A DNA stretch of 64,000 nt from Trichoplax sp. H2 (lineage: Eukaryota; Placozoa; Uniplacotomia; Trichoplacea), in assembly GCA_003344405.1 (NCBI GenBank), contig NOWV01000006.1:620001-684000 (forward strand), written 5' to 3'. A program made the translations under genes and the position numbers. The notes beneath the pieces were generated by a model, which did no database searches, was not told the DNA's origin, and saw nothing but the letters and a program-made list of their open reading frames with translations. The stretch's first letter is position 1, and each line of letters starts with the position of its first letter. Of the stretch, positions 41,130 through 53,000 are shown one piece after another.

Positions 41130-41520
41130 AGCAAGCATAGCAATATACAGTATATGTACTGTACATACTGTATGTGTACAGTACAGTATACTGTATATCT
41201 TTCAATATTTACCACAACACTGTAGTTCCTCTGTTATACAGTCATTGCACCATTACACTAATTACTACATCGTACTGAATAACCCTATACTGTACTGTAC
41301 TGCATTGTACAGTGTACAGTCGACAATGTACCGTTAAAAATCTTAACTTGACCGAGATGAGAACCGCACACCTCTGTAGTGTCTGTCTGAAGTTTTACAG
41401 TAAACATCTTCGTTTGTACGGTACTGTACCGTACAGTACGTACAATACACTACAGTATCTAGTACTATACTGTACTGTATTATTACAATGAATTTATTTA
41501 TTATAACACTGTACGTACAG
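41130..41520. repeat. GTACW arrays upstream of HIF-alpha
   Basis: Short GTACA/GTACT runs at about 41140-41200, 41290-41320 and 41415-41515, ending about 360 bp before the HIF-alpha start codon. One ACGTG core is at about 41685. Confidence 0.75.
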
Positions 41521-41882
41521 ATTCTGTAAAGCGTTAATTAAGAATAAAGCATGAAGAATACTAAAGCCGGGCGGATTACAAAAGAAAACTTACTAATAAA
41601 ACGTTGTGCGGTAGACTGTACAATATATATTTACTAGTATCACGGGAGGTGTTAACGTTAATAGCAATTACATCTAGTATTTTTACGTGATAAAATTTAT
41701 TCGCGGTAGTATTTTCTAATTTTATACTATTTACTACAATAAATTAGCAATTGCAATAATGCGCAAGCAATTAAGATTGAAGAGCTTATTTGTTTCCTCA
41801 ACGTACTTATGGTTATTCTTTTATAGATTTGCTTCCGAATACTACTTTCATTCTAAACCATTTCAGCATCTATTGAATCAAG

Positions 41883-44800
41883 ATGATTAATAGACGCAAA
41901 GGAAATGCAAGTCATAACGCCAAAGCTGCATTGTAAGTTTAGTCGCTAATAATTCTATAACCTATAAGGCTGTTGGTAGCTATCAATTTCTGTTGGCGTA
42001 GCCTTCGTTTAAGATCTCTGTTAATGTGCTACCATTTTAATTGAATGTAATTTTGTAATGTGCAAAGAAAATAGTACATCATTCGCTATACAATAACAGT
42101 CCTGCTTATACATTTACATTAGTAGGATGATGTAGATATAGTATCGTAAATTTAGATCGATATTATTGTTGTTATAAATATAGCAGCATATCTGCTAATA
42201 TCTGTATAAGCAGTTGTGAATAAATCATGTCAATTACATTACATAGTATCCAATTTCGTTCTTGATAGAGCAACAGATACCATCTTTTCGATGTCTCTTA
42301 TTAATATCGGAAGTTTTGAAATAGTAAATAATTCGAATCAGATCAAGCTTTTTACTGATAGAGATATAGATAATTGTTAACTTTACAATAAATTTAGCGA
42401 TTTCTTATGAAGAGGAATGTTACTGTAACATTTGTAATCAAATGATACTTTTCTTATAGCAAACAACAAGTTAGAAGAGAAAAGTCGCGAGATGCCGCCA
42501 GATCGAGGCGAGAAAAGGAATCAAATGAAATCACGGCTTTAGCGCAGAGTCTCCCTTTGCCTTTCGCTACTGTTTCAAAACTGGATAAAAGTTCGGTAAT
42601 TCGTTTGGCTACAGGCTATATGTTATGCAGAGAGTTGGCCAAATTTGGTTTAAGTATGTTCTATTAGAGGATCTAATTCAATGGTTTACCACGTATATGT
42701 CGATTTACCTATAGTAATGTCATGTTGCTACCTGATGTTGATATCGATTACAAAATGATTGCATTTAAAAGCATTATTGTATTGCTATGCAGGCAAAGCA
42801 GACTTACCGCATGGCTTAAAAAACGCATATGATGGGGTTGCTTTAGAAGTAAGAGCACTTGCTGTATTATCCTATAACTTTTACCTAAGTCCATTCATAC
42901 TGAATGATTGTTCACTTTTCGATGTTGCAGGCTCTTAATGGTTTCGTCTTTGTTGTAACGCCGGGTGGAAAGATTATCTACATTTCAGACAATGTTGTCT
43001 CTTATTTAGGATTATCTGCGGTTAGCTAAACAATTTACTACTATATTTTTTTTATGGCTATCGATTATAATTACCGAATACTTTATGAACCTAAACTAAT
43101 GTAACTATCCTTTTAACCTCAATAATTGTGTTAATAGGTTGATCTTTGTGGTCTTAGTATCTATGATTATCTACACACTGCGGATGCTCAAGAATTTAGC
43201 AACAACATTCGTAGTGGTTGTACTGATCTTAGGAGTACATACTGTAAGGATGTAATGAAGAAAGGTAATATGGATTTATTTTATACTCGAATACTGAATA
43301 TTCACACTACAATCACGCAGGGTAATGATAATAAAATTAATTTTTGCACCTCTGCGAGTAGGAAAATGGCATGAGATCTTTATGCGAATGAAGTCAGCGT
43401 TTTATAAGAATCAGTCAGTTACTCCGAAATCTCCTGATTATAAGGTAGGGTTTGTTGGAGCTATTTCAGCTATAATAACTGGTTTCTTAACTAGATCTAT
43501 TAATTTACAGAACTTCTGAAGCTTTTTGACTATTTGCATATACCTGTGTAGATAAATTTGTTAGATGTTATCTTTGGAAGTTCTGTTTCCGTTAAAGTCC
43601 GTATTTTTGTAGACTCTTAGGTGCACTGGGCGATGCTGTGTACAACTACGTTCATCATCTGATAAAATTTGTAATGACGTAAGAGCAACTGATAATATAT
43701 CAGCTTGCTTTGTATGCTTTGCGGAGCCTTTGCCTAGCTCTATTGCAATGGACGTGCCACCTCAGCAGAAATACTTCAAAACAACATTTACCCTTGACTT
43801 AAAATTTAACCATTGCGATAACAGGTTCTTCAATGTTAAGAGATTTCTATATTGTGCTGTAGGCGCATTTATAAGATTATTTATTTTCTTACTATTGCTA
43901 TTAGAATAACTGACTGGACAGGATATGATCCCGTGGACCTATACGGAATGTCTTTATATCAGCTCTGTGATAGGGGTGATGATCATAGGGCTAAGGAGTT
44001 CCATAAAAATTGTAAGTTTTTGGCTTTGAATTTAAAATTTTAAGAAGAAACTGGACAGGATTAAAACTTAGTAATTAATATTTATACTAGTGATACTGAA
44101 GGGACAGTGTGTTCTTACAAACCTGAAAATTTTGGCTAAGTATGGCGGGTGGATCATGATTTACATGAACGCTTCGGTTGTCAGTGATAATGGAGCGCCA
44201 TCGCCTCAACGTATTGAAGCCGTTAGCTGTGTTATAGGGTTAGAAGGAAATCTTCATCTGTTGCTTTCTATGATCAACTATATTTATAAACTTTAATTTA
44301 CTTGAGCAGGACATCAAGCGGAAGGGATATCACGTCATTGGAGCAACGTTGCGAAAGTCTTAATAACTGTAGAATGTATGCAAGTGAAACTCAAATGTGC
44401 TTTGGAAAAGATGAAAATACAGTAACTCTTAACGCAAATTCAGAAATTTCTTGTGACGTAAGTGATCGTATCAGAATCCCGTATGAAGGGGCGGACGTTA
44501 AATCTGCTTCGGAAAAGGAAGAATCCGACGTGGAATGGTTAGCTGATGTACTTGACTACGATACTTTCTCATCAAATCCAATGCTATGCGATTATAACGC
44601 GCAGTCTGAGTTCTGTAAAGATAAGACTGACAATTATATTGAGGCAGAACAAGTGGCGGTTCCAATTAATGAGAAAGAGGATTATGATGATCTTGCACCA
44701 TTCGTACCTCCTCCAAGCTTCGATAATCGGTTGTATGATAACTTTGTGAGCATTTGCAATGATATACGTACTGAACAGGAATTCATGCCAGATTGCACTT

Positions 44801-44889
44801 TCCTGCCAGCAAATGAAATTTCTAATGAAGATCTAGTTAAAAGTAATTATGACATCATTACTGATAAACGTTACCTGTTGGTTCCATAG
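41883..44889 (+). CDS. HIF1A: Hypoxia-inducible factor alpha subunit (bHLH-PAS)
   Basis: Ten exons join in phase to about 546 residues: 41883-41932, 42460-42647, 42793-42848, 42931-43020, 43138-43264, 43362-43444, 43613-43824, 43905-44011, 44091-44238, 44310-44889. The bHLH is at residues 18-80, with basic region REKSRDAARSRREKE and LPLPFATVSKLDKSSVIRLA. PAS-A has ALNGFVFVVTPGGKIIYISD, FMRMKS, and CTG leading to the FAEPLPSS linker. PAS-B has FNHCDNRITDWTGYDPVDLYG and LAKYGGWIMIYMNASV. The last exon is acidic and carries YDDLAPFVPPPSF, the LAP-type oxygen-dependent degradation motif whose Pro is the PHD target. No C-terminal transactivation domain with an FIH Asn site is seen before the stop. 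It heterodimerises with ARNT and binds RCGTG sites. AATAAA at 45075 may end the transcript. Confidence 0.93.
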
Positions 44890-46961
44890 TTTCAAAGTGC
44901 CACATTGCATAACATAAGTGCATGATACATTAATGGTGCTACACCTATCGGTAGCTTGTAATTTCGAAATGGCTTCTGTAATAATTAATTTTACCCATCT
45001 TTCTTTATTGTACACAGTGTGAAGTGTACGTTTGACATTTTATGTAGTTAGGCCGAACGTTTTCCATCCCAAAGAATAAATTCTTACTAATTAACTACTT
45101 TATCACCTCCTTGTCATGATAGATCTTTAAAGATATATTAATAGTAATACGTCGTATATGGTATTAGCAGATCTCTATTTATTGTTAATATATTAACAGT
45201 CAATAAAATGTCTAACCTATATGGAGAATGTGTTCGTTATCATTCTATAAGACTTTATCAGTATTCATAAAATATGAGCAAACTCTAATATCTTTGCAAT
45301 ACTGGGCATACGCAAAATTTCATTCAATTGCTGATGCCAGATAGCCCTCTATAACCCCGTGATGCTATAGTTCAATAGCTTAAAATTCAGGGTTTCTATA
45401 ACAACTCATTGATGCGAAGGATTGGTGAAGTATTGTGAAAAAATTGATATGGTATTGCTGTATGTTCCTAATGATAATCGTATTCACTTTACAAAGTTTG
45501 GAATACGATTTAGAATTAATTATATATAATTATGGATTTGAGAAACGATAAATTGATATATCAATATTGATATATTACAGTTGAACATTACTGTCACCTC
45601 ATTTAGTGTTTGAAACTTATTATTATTTTAAAACAATGACCTTATCGATTTGCGGTAGATCAATTATATTTCTATATTGCATCAGCTCATAAATTGGAAA
45701 GCCGGCACACGTGATAGTTTATAATGTTTCACAATAACCTTTACATTTTGCACGTGTAGGTCATTATTCTGCGACTTATTTGCCTGCGTGTGCTACTGTA
45801 CGGTAATGCAAGCAAGAACCTGTATTAAAATATTAGCTACCTCAATTAGATTATAGCACTGCAAGTGTACTGTAAATTGCCGGTATACGGACACACAAAA
45901 CAAGGCTACATCTACAGGTTTGGTGCTGACCGTTGCGTTAATGGATCGAAAGTAAAGAATTCTTTTCATATACGTTAAATTAATATTTGCATATGGATTT
46001 GCACAATCTTTAATCATGGTGTATCATTACTATAAATAACGATATGCAAATCAATTTTACACTAATTAATACTCTTTTCCTTAGTAACTATTTTGTAGAA
46101 TACGGTTAAAAACGCTATTTTAGCTAATAAAATTGCATACAATTGAACTTCGTGAATGCCGGATTTTATTAATAGTTGATAGTCTTTGATAGTAGAAGCA
46201 CCTGGATTAGTTCATTCTCAATGCAAATAAATGTTTATAGTGTATCTGATATGCGTATCCTAATATCAATATATTGATTCCTGAACATAGATTTTTAATT
46301 ATTGAATAAGTTAAAGCAAATTGAATGATTTTATGCATCATATGATAATAATTTTTAGAATAGGCAACAATACACAGAAAGATTGTACATACGCGTATGA
46401 GTGCAATTCTTGCATTTTTAATATTTATTTCATTAATACCTTGCATAGCTATAGGTACGCATGAGGGATTATACATATACTAATGCACCTGACTATATTC
46501 ACTACGTGGTACATGTAACAAGCTATCGCTATTCGCTAAGACTTGTTTAGTATTACTGTACTACTGTGTTGTATTGGTAGGTATTGGTATTCATTTGAAA
46601 TTAAAATGATCATATAGATGATATAAACTTTCTCGGATAATTATAATCAACAGAAAGGAATTTGGAGAGCGCATCTGATGACGTGATTCTTAGTACACGA
46701 AAAATGGATTTACGGGTGCAGAACCTAAAATAGGTGATAGATAATAGTTACAATAAAATATAACACCTATTTTTCAATTGTAAATACTGAATATAACGTA
46801 GGCTTAATAGAATAAGAGTGCGACATTAAGTAATATCGTTATGAATGGGATTAATATTACTCTAATCTATTCTTAAATGCAACGGTATTATTTTCATCAT
46901 GATACAAAAAACAAGGTATTAAATGTAAAACAATTGGGTAACTAAATTAAAATTATTATTG
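44890..46961. other. Intergenic stretch without a supported gene
   Basis: Convergent 3' flanks of HIF-alpha (+) and the FFNPamide precursor (-). Nothing else recognised. Confidence 0.5.
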
Positions 46962-47035
46962 CTAAGAATCTCTACCATCACAGGTGCAGTTGTTACCATC
47001 GTTGTTAGTAGTACCACTATTTTCATGCATGAATT
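46962..47035 (-). CDS. Probable terminal exon of the FFNPamide gene
   Basis: A strong acceptor (TTTAATGCAG) is followed in phase 1 by 24 codons including the stop, reading EFMHENSGTTNNDGNNC and a short tail. Alternatively exon 47601-47630 may be read through to a stop near 47485 without this exon. The phase fit favours the exon, but only cDNA can decide. Confidence 0.5.
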
Positions 47036-50000
47036 CTGCATTAAATTGAATTAAATGTTATATGTGCATAGTAGTGAGTGAGAATATCTACCATCTCTGC
47101 TGTATTCAATGTGCATATGTTAGCATGCTGGTTAATGCAACACTAATTCATGCAAAGATTAGTATGAATTAACTTACTGCCTCATTAAGCAGCCAGTCTT
47201 ATTAATCCTTGATCATTTAAATTTAAATGAGTGCAAATTATTAAGATAGTGTCTAAAACTCGTATCTGCCAGACCTTTTAATTTTATTGATACTAGATCG
47301 CTACTATACCTGCTCTTGGAATTGAATAATATGACGGAGTTTCTATAAAGATTAATTGTTGGGATGATTAGTAAGTAGCCATATGAGATCTTGCAATGAT
47401 TATAACAAAACATAGTTATATACATAAATCATATCGATAATTATAACGCTGTATATCAGTAATATTAGCAATAATACCATGTAATTACGTATAGTATTTT
47501 GAATATTTTAAGCAATAGAATGAATAATGCAATCCTACTCCCAATAAAATTTTACCGCGGCAACTCGAAAATTCTCTTTTATTGAAGTACATTTGCTTAC
47601 CTTCTGCATTGTTACGGAAAAATTGAGCATCTAGGTTGTTTGATATATAATAGAAATCATTAAAACTCTTGCTTAATATTATTATAATCAAATATTGGTA
47701 TCTAATAACATGCAAAATCAGTAGTAAAATACCATTAACAAGACGTAAAGTTACTAGTTACTTTCTTTTAAACAAAGTTATGGATAATTTTATATCATTA
47801 TTCAGTGTTACTTATTTGCCGGCGATGTTTTATGACTATTAAAGTCGTTAAATAAATTAGTTGTTATTATGCAATTAATTTTTTAAGACTGCTTTATTAA
47901 CTATCTCTTTGAATTTGCTATTTTCTTATACTGAAAGTGTTAGTCTACATCTGATATATAGAATTGTTCATTAATTTGCAATGACTTTACCAAAGTAGAT
48001 TCTTACTAGAGCAATATCACTGTAATAATTTCTGAAGTCAATTGAAAGACATGATGTGAAATTGTTTAAGTAAATTAATAAATGAATTGACAACTGTTTC
48101 ATTATAATTGGGGTAGTATTTACGTCAAGATGAAACAATTTTCACGGTGAGGTTTACAGTATAATTATCGGTAGCTAGCAACACATAATTTATAGCTATT
48201 AGGAGATTATACGTGATTGTGCTATTCAAATAATATGCTAAAGCACAGTATTGTTAACAAAGTGTTTATAATTATACTTCTTAATAGTAATTTTATTTTC
48301 TGACTTTTACATTATATAGTATGAATATTTTTTATTGTAAATAATGACTGTCTTAGAAGAGGTCTTAGAAATTTAAACTGACCATCTTTCTTGTTCCCGA
48401 AGAATTGATCATCTAATTTAAGGAAAGAAACAAAACAAAGTTGAAAGTTATCATCGTAATAATCAGCTAAATAACAGCAACATTGTACCCTACTGACGTG
48501 AACAGACAAAAGTTGCAAATAATAAAGCTGTCATGAAATAATTCTTTTTTGCTAATAATAGTGACAAGTTTATTAATTGCACATACCTTCCTTCTTGTGT
48601 CCAAAGAACTGATCATCTAAAATAAGGAAATAATTTTTAATAAAATAATTAGGGTAGTAATAAGAAAAATTGTAGCTTACTGACAAAGTAGATAAAGGAA
48701 GGTAACTGATAGCAATGTAGAATAATAGTTTTCTTTACAGAGATAAGATATTTATAATAGAGCTGTTAAAAGTACAAGGGGAAAGACAATGATAACACTT
48801 TCAGTTTCTCAACATTTCTTTAATTTATAATATAGCTTGGAGATTCTAAGTTTAACAAAAATTATAATACATAGTATTGCAGTCTTTTCGGGTGACTTTA
48901 TTCTAGAAGTATTATTTAAATACCGTAATTGCGCAGTCGAATTAAAAATACCTATGCTGGGTCATTCAAGTTCAAGTACATTACGTTGTGGCATAAGTTA
49001 TGACTATGCTAGCACAATCATAGCTCTAAAATCATTATTCATTTTAAGATACAATACGAAAATATTTATGATGTTATATAAGCTCTATTTAGACTGCAAT
49101 GATCTTGGCTGAAATATATACATAAATTTAATTAAATACCTTTTTTGGAGCCAAAAAATTGACCGTCTGAATGTAAAGAGAATAAAATGTCACATATTTC
49201 ATATATTATCAATAAAATTTATTTGGAATAAAGAATTATTTGCATATCATAGCGATAAAATTTATTAATAGAAGTTCTTAGTTCATTATAAGATTGCATT
49301 CAATTACCGTCTCTACTCCCAAAGAATTGAGCATCTAAGATAAAGAAATTAAGGATTTCGGATATTAATTATCGTGAAAATATTTATTCAAATGCAGGAA
49401 GCTAGTATATACTACGCATGATAATATAACGATAATGCATAACTACATGTATGTACTCTATTTGAATAGAGTTTTAAATCGATGGACTTGCTAAAGTAGT
49501 AACTAAGTACATAAAATCTACGAACAAAAAGATGGGTATAGAATGATATAAAATATGACGTAGATAGATGTGTACTACAGGACGATATGTTACTGTTGCG
49601 ATCGTGAGAGTTGTACACATTGCAAGTAATGACCTGAGCAATTGTACACATGCAAAGTATAAACAACTGAAATATTATGAACTGGGATAGGGATTGGTGG
49701 TCTAATTTTCTTATAGTAGAAATTTGAACTAAAGCTATAGAATTTAATGGTTTGAGGAGTTATCAAGTTACAAATGATAACTAATCAGTGATTGTATTAA
49801 TTGAGAAATTATTTGTCATGATACTGACTTAGAAGATGAAAAGCTTAGTTTCGTAACATCAAACATATGTTAGAACTAATCAGAGCAGTAATATAAGTTT
49901 AATATCTGAATCGTACGATCAGTTCTTACCACGTTTGCCGGGGTTAAAAAACTGTCCATCTAGGTTATAAAAGGGTAAGAAATATTGTGAGGTTAACCAT

Positions 50001-53000
50001 ATATAAGCAAAATTTTGATATATTTAATTTTAACTTGGTAACTTTTCCAACCTCTTCTGCTTCCAAAAAACTGTGCATCTGATTTATCGAAATTATAATT
50101 GAATGTTGGGTTAGAAAGGGATTAAATAATTGATTTAATCAGTTTTCATAATCGATCCTGACCTCCTCTACTGCCAAAGAATTGTTCGTCTGCTTTTTAA
50201 AAGGTAAAACTAATTGTTAGACTAGAAGGGATCAAACATTTGATATCAACTCATATAATCTAAGTGAATTTAATGAACTCTGCAACTATAATCGTTTCCT
50301 ACCTTTTCCGCTTCTCTGACCAAAAAATTGGGTATCTGAATCGCAAGATTCCGTAAAGTAAACGATATGATCACAGAGAATCACTAAAAATGAAAAAAAC
50401 CTGACAAGTCATTTCATACCTCGTCTTCGGTCAGGACTGAAAAATTGTGTGTCTAATACGAAAATTTGAGAAAGTAGGTATTCATAACATTAGTATCATG
50501 GAGTTGATAATTAAATGCTTGGTAAACGTCCTATTTACCGTATCTACGGCCTGGATTGAAAAATTGGGCGTCTAATTTAAAATTGTAGAGGAAAAACGTT
50601 ATGTATTGTCTTATGATTAGTCATTATGGGCAAGTTATAATTATTTTGCTATTATTGAGCTATTTCTAATGATTAAAGTATTTATTGTTATGTATTGGTT
50701 GCTTAGTGAGCTTTCCAGGGTTGAAAAACTGACCATCTAGACAGTGAAATGTAAATTACTTATCTTTTTGATAAATGAATGATAGCATCAAACGATGGAA
50801 ATATTATACGCATATAATTATTTGCAAGATAAATACGTGTTTGTTTCATACCACGTTTGCCTGGGTTAAAAAATTGACCATCTAGTTTATGGAAAACAAA
50901 GTTTGCACAATTTTAAAGATAAAATAATAGCAACAGTAGGCTGTAATATCATTATCGAATAGTATCTGTTCTTTTTCTTACCACGCTTGCCAGGATTGAA
51001 GAACTGATCATCTAAATTACATAATGTAAAGCACCATATTTATAATTTGGCAAAGGAATAATATTTGTCAAGAATAATTACATGCGCGCATGTGCTTCTT
51101 ACCGCGTTTGCCTTTATCGAAAAACTGTCCTTCTAGATTATGTAAAGTAAAGTTCTTACATTATTGGCAATAGAAGTAATACGGTAGTACTTACTGTAAG
51201 GATGGAATTATCATTATCAAGGATGATAAGACATCTGTTTCTTACCGCGCTTGCCAGGATTGAAAAATTGACCATCTAGATTTTGGGAAATAAATAGTTA
51301 ATATTCTTTGACAAAAGAATAATCTTGTATATGTGACGCAAAAAATTATAATTGTCAAGACTAATTTAGTCTAGTTTCATACCGCGCTTGCCAGGGTTGA
51401 AAAATTGATTATCTAGATTTTGGAAAATAAAATTATACACGTGACGAACGAATAATGATGTCTAATGATGCAATATCATAATCCGAATAATTATCTATTT
51501 TTTTACCGTATTTGCGGGAATGGAAAAACTGGTCATCTGGATTATAGAAAGTAAAATACTCAAATCATTAAAGAAGGATGAGCACCTTCCAATAACAGAA
51601 ATATCAAAATCAAGGTTAAATATATTCTGTTTACTACCGCGTTTGCCAGGATTGAAGAACTGACCATCTAGATTTTAGAAAGTAAAGTCTGAATCATACT
51701 TTATGATGAAGCATTAATGGTATCGAATCGTAGAAATATCAATGTTAAGAATGGTTATATTATACATTTATTTCTTACCGCGTCTACCAGGATTGAAAAA
51801 CTGATCGTCTAGATTATAGAAGTAAAGCAATTACTTTTTTAATAAAGAAATGAAAGTATTCAACGATAAATGTATTATTATTGAGAAAGCATTATGTAGC
51901 TATTTCTTACCGCGTTTACCAGGATTGAAAAACTGACCATCTAGATTGTAAAAGTAAAGCATGTACTTTTTTAACGAAGGAATGAAAGTATTTAACGATA
52001 AATGTATTATTATTAAGAAAGCATTATATAACTTTTTCTTACCGCGTTTACCAGGATTGAAAAATTGACCATCTAGATAGTATAAGTAAAGCATTTACTT
52101 TTTTAACGAAGAAATGAAAGTATTTATCGATGAATGTATTATTATTAAGAAAGCATTATATAACTATTTCTTACCGCGTTTACCAGGATTGAAAAATTGA
52201 CCATCTAGATAGTATAAGTAAAGCACTTACATTTTTTAACGAAAACATAAAGGTATGTGACGATAAAAATATCATTACTGAGAAACATTGTATAGTTTAT
52301 TTCTTACCGCGTTTACCAGGATTGAAAAATTGACCATCTAGATTATTAAAGTAAAACGTTTACTTTTTAGCGAAGAAATGAAAGCATGTAGCGATAAATG
52401 CATTATTGAGAAAGTATTATTATATAACTATTTCTTACCGCGTTTACCAGGATTAAAAAACTGATCATCTAGATTATTAAAGTAAAGCATTTACTTTTTT
52501 AGCGAAGAAATGAAAGTATGTAACGATAAATGCATTATTGAGAAAGTATTATTATATAACTATTTCTTACCGCGTTTACCAGGATTAAAAAATTGATCAT
52601 CTAGATTATTAAAGTAAAGCATTTACTTTTTTAGCGAAGAAATGAAAATATGTAACGATAAATGCATTATTAAGAAAGTATTATTATATAACTATTTCTT
52701 ACCGCGTTTACCAGGATTAAAAAACTGATCATCTAGATTATTAAAGTAAAGGATTTACATTTTTGACGAAAAAATGAAAGTATGTAACAATAACATCATC
52801 ATTACTGAGAAAACATTATATAACTATTTCTTACCGCGTTTACCAGGATTAAAAAACTGATCATCTAGATTATTAAAGTAAAATATTTACATTTTTGACG
52901 AAAAATTGAAAGTACGTAACTACAACAATATCATTACTGAGAAAACGTAATATAATTATTTCTTACCGCGTTTACCAGGATTGAAAAACTGATCATCTAG

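Noticed and set aside
41074-41337. An 87-codon frame with a hydrophobic start upstream of HIF-alpha
   Set aside because: The apparent hydrophobic start comes from a poly-T tract and the rest from GTACW repeats.
51900-52094. A 64-codon single-exon gene carrying two FFNPG copies
   Set aside because: It is two microexons plus a stop-free intron. Splice sites match those of all other units.
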